Assembly (NCBI GenBank): GCA_902796525.1
Contig: CADBPB010000037.1
Span: 1-14,403 of the forward strand
Reading direction: 5' to 3'
DNA: 14,403 bases
Source: an uncultured Erysipelotrichaceae bacterium
GTDB lineage: Bacteria > Bacillota_I > Bacilli_A > Erysipelotrichales > Erysipelotrichaceae
Part shown: piece by piece, positions 1-6,607 of the stretch
Layout: every line of letters begins with the position of its first letter
Numbering within the stretch: position 1 is the first letter of the stretch
Translations under genes and position numbers: made by a program
Notes under the pieces: model-generated
Database searches by the model: none
What the model saw: only the letters and a program-made list of their open reading frames with translations
Told to the model about the DNA's origin: nothing

Positions 1-1143
1 CGGAATGACCACATAGAAGATCTGCCGGATGCCTTCCGACTGCCCGTGCATGCTCTGAGGCATGCAGTTCTTCAGCATGACCATCAGCGCCTGATAGATG
101 CACATGTACCCCGTTCCAAACAGAAAGATGCCCAGGCAGGTCACGATCGTATTCGGGACCCATACGATCAGCAAGCCGGCGATCGTCAGCGCGACCGAAA
201 TATACATGATGTTGTAGAACTTGCCGTTGTCCAGATATCTGGAACACAGGAACGTGAACGGCAAAGCCGCGATCAGCGGCAGACCGAGGACCAGCCCTGC
301 ATTGCCCGTGCTGTAGCCCTGGGTATAGACCAGGAAGTTCGTCAGATGCGAGAAATACATCTGGAAGCCGATGAAATATGTCGCAAAGATGATGCAGATG
401 TCTCTCATCAGCACGTTTTTCTTCAGGATCGAAAAATCAAAGACGGAAAAGACCTGATGCCAGAATCCTTTCGGATCTTTGTTCGGAACCAGATCCGGAG
501 CGTCCTTGACCATGAAATGGACACCGATGCTCATCAGGACCAGGAAGACGCCCAGCACGATAAAGAACTTGAAATAATCGATCTTCTCGATGATCTTGCC
601 GAACAGCAGACCGCCCAGGATCGTTCCCGCGACCGGAAGCACGGCGACTACCGCACCCATCTTGCCGCGGTTGCCTTCCTCGGTGATATCCGTCGTCCAG
701 GCGATAAAGCCGGAATCGTTGGCCATGGCGCCGATGAAGCTCATCACGCAGTCCGCAGCGACGACCAGGGCCGTCAAGACGGCAAGATTCGAATGATCCA
801 TGTATTCCGTCAAACCGAACAGTACGACCGTGATGCCCCAGGCCGCATAGCCGATCAGCATCTGCGGTCTCCGCTTGGCGAGCCTGTCGCCCAGAGTCCC
901 CCAGACGAAACAGCCGAACGTGCTGGCCAGAGCGCTTAACGCGACCATCCAGGAAATGATCGAAGCATCCGGAGCGATCTTGGTATAGACGAAATTCGGA
1001 TACCAGGTATTTTCGACGCACCAGATCAGCTGTCCTGCCAGACCAACGATCACGACAAACAGCCATTCTTTCCCGGTAAGGACCCGGAGTCCTTTCTCGT
1101 TGCGATGTATTTCCAATGTTTTTTTATTTTTCTTTTCGCTCAT
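1..1143 (-). CDS. MFS transporter, C-terminus cut off by the window edge
   Basis: Reading the minus strand from the ATG at 1143 gives 381 residues with no stop before the window edge. This is a hydrophobic, polytopic membrane protein. It shows the major facilitator motif A in the loop after the second span (GTLGDRLAKRRP, about residues 82-93) and a long hydrophilic central loop at about 212-245 separating two six-helix halves. About ten spans are visible; family members usually run to 400-450 residues, so the last span or two are missing. The start is supported by a GGGGGA ribosome site about 7 nt upstream and a good -10 box further up. The substrate cannot be read from the sequence. The gene follows the M20 amidohydrolase on the same strand with about 80 bp between them, so import of an amide or peptide-like compound is a reasonable guess and no more. 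The MFS family assignment is firm. Confidence 0.9.
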   Translation of the reverse strand, partial: MSEKKNKKTLEIHRNEKGLRVLTGKEWLFVVIVGLAGQLIWCVENTWYPNFVYTKIAPDASIISWMVALSALASTFGCFVWGTLGDRLAKRRPQMLIGYAAWGITVVLFGLTEYMDHSNLAVLTALVVAADCVMSFIGAMANDSGFIAWTTDITEEGNRGKMGAVVAVLPVAGTILGGLLFGKIIEKIDYFKFFIVLGVFLVLMSIGVHFMVKDAPDLVPNKDPKGFWHQVFSVFDFSILKKNVLMRDICIIFATYFIGFQMYFSHLTNFLVYTQGYSTGNAGLVLGLPLIAALPFTFLCSRYLDNGKFYNIMYISVALTIAGLLIVWVPNTIVTCLGIFLFGTGYMCIYQALMVMLKNCMPQSMHGQSEGIRQIFYVVIP

Positions 1144-1181
1144 ATATGATCCCCCAAAAAGAATAAAACCAACCAGTGCTT

Positions 1182-1187
1182 ATTATA
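1182..1187 (-). promoter_or_regulatory. -10 box for the MFS gene
   Basis: A perfect TATAAT lies on the minus strand about 38 bp upstream of the MFS start codon. No good TTGACA-like box sits 16-18 bp upstream, so the promoter would be weak or activator-dependent. An inverted repeat at 1198-1215 covers where the -35 box would be. Confidence 0.5.
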
Positions 1188-1197
1188 CCATGCATCC

Positions 1198-1215
1198 CGT
1201 TCAATGACATGAACG
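1198..1215. repeat. 6-6-6 inverted repeat upstream of the MFS -10 box
   Basis: CGTTCA and TGAACG are perfect 6-bp arms around a 6-bp spacer (ATGACA). The repeat is centred about 20 bp upstream of the MFS TATAAT, in the expected -35 zone, and just beyond the stop codon of the M20 gene. It has no T-run, so it is a poor terminator. A regulator operator is the better reading, but this is inference. Confidence 0.35.
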
Positions 1216-1220
1216 ATGAT

Positions 1221-2474
1221 TCATTTTCCTTCCAGATACCGGATATAGTCCTCTTTCGAAAGAGAGGCCTGGAATTCTTTCTTGATTCTTCGTACATATT
1301 CCGGATTTTCCGTCAGATATCTTACCGTTTCGATGACGACTTCCGACGGTTCCAGATAGGCTCTTTCTTTATCGACGATGCACAGATCCTTGCCGTGGCA
1401 GGAACCCGCAAAACCGCTGTAGCCGAACTGGACGGTCGGCTTGAAGCAGGACAGATCGCCGATATCCCCTGCCGCCATGGATAGTTCATCGTCATGGATC
1501 TCCTCTTCCTTGCAGAAGTTCAGCATGTTTTTCTTGATGACATCGTTGATCAGCCGGGACTGGCGCATCGGCAGATATCCCGGGATCGATCTGACCGAAG
1601 CGGAAGCGCCGATGGCTTTGGCGCAGTATTTCGCCGCCTGATCGACTTGTTCGGCGACCTGCCGCAGCGTTTCCTGGCTGGAAGATCTCACATAACACTC
1701 ATATACGGTCTTCGCAGGAATGGAGTTGACGGTCTGCCCGCCTTCCGCGAGAATGCCGTGGATACGCACATGGTCCTCTTCTTTGAAGGTTTCTCTGAGC
1801 ATATTGATCGCATTGTCGAAGAGAACGAAGGCATTCAATGCATTGATTCCCTGATCGGGAGAAACAGCCGCATGGCTGGCTTTTCCTTTGAACGTGATCT
1901 GCTTGTAGATGAAGCCGCACAGCGAAGTATTCAGGGAGAAATGATAGTTCCCCTTTCCCATCGTATGAAGATGAATGAAGAGATCTTCCTCATCGAACAT
2001 CCCTTCCGTCAGCATGTTCACTTTGCCGCCGATATATTTTATTTCCTTCTTCCGGATCAGTTCTTCCCGGAATGCGATATCGGTAAACTCTTCGGCAGGT
2101 GTGAAATAGACCGTGACGCTGCCTTTTTTGATGAGATCTTTCAGTTGAACCAAAGTATATGCCATGATGGCGCACTGGGTGGAATGCCCGCAGCTGTGCG
2201 CGGCATTGCTGTCGTCTTTGTTCGCAAACGGATGTCCAAGCGTCGGGATCGCATCCAGTTCGGCGATCAGTCCGATCCTGGGAGAACCTTCCCTGACCGT
2301 GACCTTGAATGCGGTACGCAAGCCAAGGCCTTTCACCTTCAGTCCGTGTTTCTCGAAATATTCCGTCAGGATCCTTTTGTTGGTGAATTCCTTATAACCC
2401 AGTTCCGGGTGCCGAAACAGTTCGTCTCCCAGCGCATACAGTTCTTCGATGTTTTCTGATGTTTTCTTATTCAT
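1221..2474 (-). CDS. M20-family amidohydrolase, AbgB/PM20D2-like
   Basis: A cytosolic metallo-amidohydrolase of 417 residues. It probably cleaves an amide bond of an N-acyl amino acid, aminoacyl-glutamate or unusual dipeptide. Visible M20 features in order are: AELDAIP (71-77); the metal-site HSCGH (93-97); the catalytic/metal pair in TPAEE (125-129); HLH (168-170); a lid-domain KASHAA (198-203) where catalytic His is expected; AGDIGDLS (335-342); and the late metal His in GSCHGKD (357-363). The AGDIGDLS segment resembles the DVG-type motif of the AbgB/PM20D2 branch more than HipO-type aminoacylases. An in-frame extension to 2537 exists. I start at 2474 because TGAGGA lies 7 nt upstream (2482-2487) and the extra residues are basic and run into the promoter. 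It shares a divergent promoter region with the Ntn-type amidase. The family is firm; the substrate is not known. Confidence 0.88.
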   Translation of the reverse strand: MNKKTSENIEELYALGDELFRHPELGYKEFTNKRILTEYFEKHGLKVKGLGLRTAFKVTVREGSPRIGLIAELDAIPTLGHPFANKDDSNAAHSCGHSTQCAIMAYTLVQLKDLIKKGSVTVYFTPAEEFTDIAFREELIRKKEIKYIGGKVNMLTEGMFDEEDLFIHLHTMGKGNYHFSLNTSLCGFIYKQITFKGKASHAAVSPDQGINALNAFVLFDNAINMLRETFKEEDHVRIHGILAEGGQTVNSIPAKTVYECYVRSSSQETLRQVAEQVDQAAKYCAKAIGASASVRSIPGYLPMRQSRLINDVIKKNMLNFCKEEEIHDDELSMAAGDIGDLSCFKPTVQFGYSGFAGSCHGKDLCIVDKERAYLEPSEVVIETVRYLTENPEYVRRIKKEFQASLSKEDYIRYLEGK

Positions 2475-2493
2475 GGCGTATTCCTCACTATTC

Positions 2494-2523
2494 ATTCTAA
2501 CTGATTTTCCACGTCTTTTGACA
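2494..2523 (-). promoter_or_regulatory. Candidate promoter for the M20 amidohydrolase
   Basis: On the minus strand, TGTCAA (2518-2523) and TAGAAT (2494-2499) are separated by 18 bp. The ATG follows about 19 bp after the -10 box, with TGAGGA between. The -35 hexamer is a weak match and occupies the same base pairs as the -35 box of the divergent gene. Confidence 0.45.
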
Positions 2524-2547
2524 CGTCTTGGATCCATTCACTATAAT
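2518..2547 (+). promoter_or_regulatory. Strong sigma-70/sigma-A type promoter for the Ntn hydrolase
   Basis: Perfect TTGACA (2518-2523) and perfect TATAAT (2542-2547) with an 18-bp spacer. The expected start near 2554 leaves a leader of about 65 nt before the ATG at 2620. This is the best consensus promoter in the window. Confidence 0.8.
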
Positions 2548-2619
2548 GAGTTTGGTTTTGATTCGACGCAGACGATCCGTCAGGGATCGTTTGGACAGAA
2601 AAAAGAAAGGCTGCTTCTT

Positions 2620-3306
2620 ATGTGCACAAGTATCGTCGTTAACAGACGCAAAACGATCATCGGCTGGAATCTGGATCTGCTGGATATGGAATACCGGGTC
2701 AGACCTTCGGAAGACGGCGTTTTCATCGAGATCAACGATGCCAGGGAAGGATGGATGCCGCTTTTCGGCGGAAATGCCCGCGGGGATTTCGTCGGCATGC
2801 CGACCTGCTGGCCGTATGACGGCAGAAGCGATCCCAAGGGTCAGGAGAAGAATATCATCAAACTGGATATCGAACTGCTGCTTCAGCAGAAAACGTTCCA
2901 GGAGATCAGGGAAATCGCGGAGAACGAGAAGATCTGCAGCATTCCCGGTACGACTTTCATGTCTTCCCTGTCCGACGCTCAGGGCAACGTGATGCATATC
3001 GTTCCGGGACAAGGCTGTCTGTATTATGAAAAACCGGATCATGCCGTTCTGACGAATTTCTCTCCCTTTAAAATGGATGCCGAGATCCATCCCTGGATGG
3101 GCTGGGACCGCTACCAAAAAGCGCAGGAATTGCTGGAAGAGACGAATGAGGATTTTTCCGCGCAGGACTGTCTCGCGATCCTGAGAGAAGTTGCACAGAC
3201 GGTCTGCCCGACGGTCGTTTCCATGGTTTACGACGTGACAGACAGAACGATCTGCTGGTGTGAGAACCGGCAATGGGAAACGATCGCACAAAAGCGTTTC
3301 GATTGA
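2620..3306 (+). CDS. Small Ntn-hydrolase, choloylglycine hydrolase / acyltransferase-like amidase
   Basis: A predicted amidase of 228 residues that would use the N-terminal Cys exposed after loss of Met1. The protein begins MCTSIVVN, with Cys2 as expected nucleophile. GWNLD (15-19) matches the GRNLD block of bile-salt hydrolases and penicillin V acylases, with Asp19 in the active-site position but Trp16 where those enzymes usually have Arg. LTNFSPF (144-150) matches the conserved TN block that helps form the oxyanion hole, followed by GWDRY (161-165). A longer frame from 2449 is rejected: it would cross the promoter and bury Cys2. GAAAGG (2605-2610) sits 9 nt before this ATG. At 228 residues it is about 100 shorter than typical bile-salt hydrolases, so calling it one would be unsafe; a C45-like or other short Ntn amidase is also possible. 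No signal peptide, so cytosolic. Confidence 0.72.
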   Translation: MCTSIVVNRRKTIIGWNLDLLDMEYRVRPSEDGVFIEINDAREGWMPLFGGNARGDFVGMPTCWPYDGRSDPKGQEKNIIKLDIELLLQQKTFQEIREIAENEKICSIPGTTFMSSLSDAQGNVMHIVPGQGCLYYEKPDHAVLTNFSPFKMDAEIHPWMGWDRYQKAQELLEETNEDFSAQDCLAILREVAQTVCPTVVSMVYDVTDRTICWCENRQWETIAQKRFD

Positions 3307-3325
3307 GAGCTTTACAGTCGCTACG

Positions 3326-3352
3326 GATCGTTCCTCGGAGTGATCTTTGTTT
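3326..3352 (+). terminator. Candidate intrinsic terminator after the Ntn hydrolase
   Basis: GATCGTTC (3326-3333) and GAGTGATC (3338-3345) form an 8-bp RNA stem with two G-U pairs around a CUCG tetraloop. TTTGTTT follows (3346-3352). It begins 19 nt after the stop codon. The stem is modest, and its T-tract runs into the -10 box of the next gene. Confidence 0.5.
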
Positions 3353-3357
3353 ATAAT
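3352..3357 (+). promoter_or_regulatory. -10 box for the small membrane-protein pair
   Basis: A perfect TATAAT lies 22 bp before the ATG at 3380, with AAGGA (3366-3370) between. No convincing -35 box is visible at 16-18 bp, and the upstream sequence is occupied by the candidate terminator hairpin. Confidence 0.45.
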
Positions 3358-3379
3358 GGAGATGGAAGGAACATTGCTT

Positions 3380-3694
3380 ATGGATATGAAATTCTACGTA
3401 ATATGGGCCGTATTTCTGGCGGTCTGTCTGACGATTGTCCTTGTTTCAAAACGGATCAGCCGTCAGATCAAAGAAGAAGGGATCGAAACGACGGGAGTGA
3501 TCTCAAGCGTGACCGACGCGGGACAGCCGGATGAAATCGATATCCGCGTACAGGTGCGATACAGGACGGAAGACGGCGAAGAAATCGAGGGCATCCTGAT
3601 CAATGCCCCGGACGATCTGGCTCCCGGACAGAAGGTCCGCATCAAGTATCATCCCAGATACAAGATGAATGCCCGGCTGATCGAGATCCTGTAG
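3380..3694 (+). CDS. Single-span membrane protein, DUF3592-like
   Basis: A protein of 104 residues with one N-terminal membrane span (about 5-22), then a basic stretch (KRISRQIK) and a soluble domain predicted to be beta-rich. The soluble part has an oligosaccharide-binding-like rhythm: TTGVISSV (38-44), VQVRYRTEDGEE (58-69), GQKVRIKYHP (83-92), near the end. This pattern (small residue and V, then V-x-Y-x-T-x-D-G, then G-x-x-V-x-I-x-Y-x-P) resembles DUF3592-type domains, whose function is not established. Starts at 3347, 3356 and 3362 are in frame but overlap the promoter. AAGGA (3366-3370) sits 9 nt before 3380 and decides the start. The basic stretch just after the span suggests the C-terminal domain may be cytosolic. 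It is followed at 9 nt by another membrane protein and is probably co-transcribed with it. Confidence 0.78.
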   Translation: MDMKFYVIWAVFLAVCLTIVLVSKRISRQIKEEGIETTGVISSVTDAGQPDEIDIRVQVRYRTEDGEEIEGILINAPDDLAPGQKVRIKYHPRYKMNARLIEIL

Positions 3695-3703
3695 GAGGAT
3701 GGA

Positions 3704-4186
3704 ATGCTGCTGATACTGGAAGGAATCGCGATGTGCTTCTGGCTTTTGCTGATCTGCGTGGTCCTGATCAGAGACGGTGCCGTCGGCGGCGTCGTATTCT
3801 ACGAAGATGATGTCAAGAAACGGGCCGTCGAACTGGGTCTGATCACGGAAGATGAGATCAGGAAGCGTTCGCTTGCCGCTTCGATCGCCTTGTTTGCGCC
3901 GGTGCTGTTTTTCGTGCCATGGCTTGTTTATCGTGTCAATGGCGCAGTTGGATTTCCGGATTCGTTTAAACAGATGACAGCCATTTATCTGATCATGAAT
4001 CTGTTCGACAGGATCTTCATCGACTGGTACTGGGTCGGTCATACCAAGACCTGGATCATCCCAGGTACGGAGGATCTGATGCCTTACATTCCACGGAAAG
4101 CACTGATCCGGAAATGGCTGGGAACCTGTGTCGGCTTTCCGCTGCTGGCGGCACTCATCGCGGGAATCATCGAACTCTTGTTCTGA
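3704..4186 (+). CDS. Four-span integral membrane protein of unknown function
   Basis: A protein of 160 residues with about four hydrophobic spans: 1-22, 57-78, about 92-110 and 138-160. A charged segment (33-56, EDDVKKRAVELGLITEDEIRKR) lies between spans one and two. Between spans three and four is a notable aromatic/proline stretch (DWYWVGHTKTW, 107-117, then PGTEDLMPYIPRK). I do not recognise the family. The conserved-looking WYWVGHTKTW loop is the best handle for a search. A strong GGAGG (3694-3698) overlaps the stop of the upstream gene, so the two are translationally close and likely one transcript. It ends 4 nt before a strong bidirectional terminator. Membrane location is clear; role is unknown. 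Confidence 0.8.
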   Translation: MLLILEGIAMCFWLLLICVVLIRDGAVGGVVFYEDDVKKRAVELGLITEDEIRKRSLAASIALFAPVLFFVPWLVYRVNGAVGFPDSFKQMTAIYLIMNLFDRIFIDWYWVGHTKTWIIPGTEDLMPYIPRKALIRKWLGTCVGFPLLAALIAGIIELLF

Positions 4187-4187
4187 C

Positions 4188-4220
4188 AAAAAAAGGATAG
4201 CTGAGCTATCCTTTTGTTTT
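4188..4220. terminator. Bidirectional intrinsic terminator between convergent genes
   Basis: AAAAGGATAGC (4191-4201) and GCTATCCTTTT (4205-4215) form a perfect 11-bp stem around a 3-nt loop. A T-tract follows on the plus strand and the A-run at 4188-4194 gives a U-tract on the minus strand. It serves both the plus-strand membrane gene (stop at 4186) and the minus-strand tex gene (stop at 4219). Confidence 0.92.
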
Positions 4221-6504
4221 AATTGTATCTGCTGCCGAATCGTTCCAGCAGACGTTTCATGGCCTCATCTTCGTTGATGGGTTCTTCTTTTTTAGTTTCT
4301 TCTTTCTTCTGGTGATACGGTCTGTTTTTGGCTTTCTTCAAAGACCTGTCTTTCCGCTGTGCTTCCCGCTCCGCCAGTTCGGCCGGCGACAGCAGAGACA
4401 GCTGCACGCGGTGTTTCTCTTCATCGATGCCATAGACATAGACCTTGACGATATCGCCTACCGACACGACTTCGCTCGGATGGCTGATCCTTTGCTTTGC
4501 CATGCGAGAAATATGTACCAGTCCGTCATCATGCAGTCCGATATCTACGAAGGCGCCAAAGTCGACGACATTGCGTACGGTGCCCGAGAGTTCGTCTCCG
4601 ACTTTCAGATCGGAGAGTTCCAGGACATCGGACTTCAAAATCGCCCCGTCGAACTGGTCGCGGTAGTCCCGTAAAGGCATCCTGATGCAGTCCTTGATAT
4701 CCTGCAGGGTGTAGGGATCGATCGAGAGTTCCGCGATCTTTTCGTCGTTGAAACGGATCTCGGGATCGCCGAGATGTTCGATGGCGCTGGCTTTCATGAT
4801 GGCCTTGGCCAGTTCATAGGATTCCGGATGGATGTTGGTCGCATCCAGCGGTTCCTCGCCATCGATGATCCGCAAGAATCCGGCGCATTGTTCATAGGCT
4901 TTCTCGCCGATCTTTTTGACTTTCAGCAGCTGCTTCCGGTTGCTGAACTTGCCGTTGCTGTTGCGGTAATTCACGATCTCGCTCGCACTGGCTTTGTTCA
5001 GGCCGGAGATATGTTCCAGAAGTTCCGTCGAAGCCGTATTCACATCTGCGCCTACCCGGTTGACCACTTTCATGATCGCTTCGTCCAGACGTTCGTTCAA
5101 TGCCTTTTCCGGCAGATCGTGCTGGTACTGGCCGACGCCGATGGCCTTCGGATCGATCTTGATCAGTTCCGCCAAAGGATCCAGAAGACGTCTGCCGATC
5201 GATACCGCGGATCTTTCTTCCACCTGCAGATCCGGGAATTCTTTTCTTGCCTCTTCCTGGGCTGACCAGACGGAAGCTCCCGCTTCCGAAACGATCGCAT
5301 ATTCCACATCCAGACCGTTTTCTTTGATCAGCTCGCTGACCAGTTTTTCAGATTCTCTGGAAGCTGTGCCGTTGCCGATGGCGACGATCCTGACCTGATG
5401 CTTCCGAATCAGTTTCAGCAGGATCTCTTTGGAACGTTCCGTGTCTCCGTTCTTGCGGAACGGATAGATCTTGGCGACTTCCAGCATCTTTCCCGTCTCG
5501 TCGACGACTGCTAGTTTGCAGCCGTTGTAGTAGCCAGGGTCGAAGCCCAGAACGACTCTGCCCTTCAGCGGAGCCTGGGAAAGAAGTTTTTCCAGATTCA
5601 AAGAGAACACTTCGATGGAAGAATCCTGGGCTCTCTTGCTCAGATCGCTGCGGATCTCGTTTTCGATGGAAGGCAGCAGCAGCCTGTCGATGCCGTCATC
5701 CAAAGCATCCGTTACGATCTGTTCCGCATCGCTTTGCCTGTCTGACAGATAATGCCGATGCGCAAGATCCTTGATATGATCGGTATCGTAATCCATGCCG
5801 ACGCTGATGACTTTTTCTTTCTCGGCGCGGTCGATCGCCATGATCCTGTGATCGGCGATTTCTTTCACTTTCTCCGTGTAGTCGTAATACATCTCATAGA
5901 TCTTTTTCTCGTCTTCGGCATCCTTCTTCAGTTTCGTCTGGATGGAAGCGGTCTGTTCGATCAGTTCCTTGAACTTCCAGCGCAGCTGGGCGTTATCCGA
6001 GATGTTTTCGGCGATGATGTCTTTGGCTCCCTGGATGGCATCTTCTATCGTTTTGACATCTTCGTTCAGATACTTTTCTGCTTCCTTGTCGATATCGATG
6101 GCAGCCGGAAGGCTCAGTAAAAGGTCTGCCAGAGGCTGCAATCCGTTTTTTATGGCGATGGCCGCCCTGGTCTTTTTCTTCTGCTTGTATGGCTTATACA
6201 GGTCCTCGACCTGCGAGAGTTTCGTACATGCGTTGATCTGCTGCTTCAGCTCCTCGGTCAGTTTCCCCTGCGTCTCGATCAGATTGAGTACGGCTTCTTT
6301 CCTTTCGGCCAGATTCAGCTCGTATTTATAGGTCTTTTCGATGGTAAGGATCTGCTCCTCGTCCAGAGCTCCGGTCGCTTCCTTGCGGTAACGGGCAATA
6401 AAAGGAACGGTATCCCCTTCCTCCAGCATTTTCAGTACAGTTTCCACCTGGGCAGTTCGGACACCGAGCTGTCCGGCGATCGATTTGATAATCACAGCAT
6501 CCAT
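4219..6504 (-). CDS. tex: Tex, S1-domain transcription accessory protein
   Basis: A cytosolic nucleic-acid-binding protein of 761 residues. Tex-family proteins bind RNA and act on transcription and stress tolerance. The full architecture is visible: the N-terminal helical Tex domain with the family signature PFIARYRKEATG (34-45) and DLYKPYKQKKKTRA (101-114); a YqgF/RNase H-like domain starting at VVLGFDPGYYNG (317-328) and continuing through AIGNGTASRESE (375-386); helix-hairpin-helix units around NTASTELL and the GKFSNRKQLLKVKKIG segment (489-533); and a C-terminal S1 domain (about 634-704, GTVRNVVDFGAFVDIG, GLVHISRM). A charged Lys/Glu-rich tail follows. Length is normal for the family (about 720-780). 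The ATG at 6504 has GAGG 10 nt upstream. It is divergent from the DegV gene and convergent with the small membrane pair. Nothing appears broken. Confidence 0.97.
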   Translation of the reverse strand: MDAVIIKSIAGQLGVRTAQVETVLKMLEEGDTVPFIARYRKEATGALDEEQILTIEKTYKYELNLAERKEAVLNLIETQGKLTEELKQQINACTKLSQVEDLYKPYKQKKKTRAAIAIKNGLQPLADLLLSLPAAIDIDKEAEKYLNEDVKTIEDAIQGAKDIIAENISDNAQLRWKFKELIEQTASIQTKLKKDAEDEKKIYEMYYDYTEKVKEIADHRIMAIDRAEKEKVISVGMDYDTDHIKDLAHRHYLSDRQSDAEQIVTDALDDGIDRLLLPSIENEIRSDLSKRAQDSSIEVFSLNLEKLLSQAPLKGRVVLGFDPGYYNGCKLAVVDETGKMLEVAKIYPFRKNGDTERSKEILLKLIRKHQVRIVAIGNGTASRESEKLVSELIKENGLDVEYAIVSEAGASVWSAQEEARKEFPDLQVEERSAVSIGRRLLDPLAELIKIDPKAIGVGQYQHDLPEKALNERLDEAIMKVVNRVGADVNTASTELLEHISGLNKASASEIVNYRNSNGKFSNRKQLLKVKKIGEKAYEQCAGFLRIIDGEEPLDATNIHPESYELAKAIMKASAIEHLGDPEIRFNDEKIAELSIDPYTLQDIKDCIRMPLRDYRDQFDGAILKSDVLELSDLKVGDELSGTVRNVVDFGAFVDIGLHDDGLVHISRMAKQRISHPSEVVSVGDIVKVYVYGIDEEKHRVQLSLLSPAELAEREAQRKDRSLKKAKNRPYHQKKEETKKEEPINEDEAMKRLLERFGSRYN

Positions 6505-6527
6505 ATTCTTAAAACCTCACAAAGACC

Positions 6528-6555
6528 ATTGTATCGCATTTGCGTATCTTTTTAA
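6528..6555 (-). promoter_or_regulatory. Candidate tex promoter
   Basis: On the minus strand, TTAAAA (6550-6555) and TACAAT (6528-6533) are separated by 16 bp, 23 bp upstream of the tex ATG. The -35 box overlaps that of the divergent DegV promoter. Confidence 0.55.
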
Positions 6556-6580
6556 CAAGCTTTCTTGAAAATGGTAGAAT
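6552..6580 (+). promoter_or_regulatory. Promoter of the DegV-family gene
   Basis: TTAACA (6552-6557, five of six matches) and TAGAAT (6575-6580, five of six) with an ideal 17-bp spacer. AAGAGG (6594-6599) follows ahead of the ATG at 6608. Confidence 0.68.
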
Positions 6581-6607
6581 AAGAACAGGAAACAAGAGGT
6601 AACGCAT

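Noticed and set aside
46..939. Open frame of 297 codons on the plus strand opposite the MFS gene
   Set aside because: The translated protein is charged, Asp/Gln/Arg-rich and without motifs, as expected for the reverse complement of a membrane protein. The MFS reading on the minus strand is clear.
1494..2459. Open frame of 321 codons on the plus strand inside the M20 gene
   Set aside because: It is antisense to a gene with intact catalytic motifs. The genes here seldom use TTA, CTA or TCA codons, so their opposite frames stay open by chance. No ribosome site or family motif was seen.
2449..2619. N-terminal extension of the Ntn hydrolase by 57 codons
   Set aside because: It contains a perfect promoter and would bury the Cys2 nucleophile. 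A ribosome site supports the ATG at 2620.
2620..3306. Calling the Ntn enzyme a bile-salt hydrolase
   Set aside because: It is about 100 residues too short and lacks the Arg of the GRNLD block, so only the broad family is supported.
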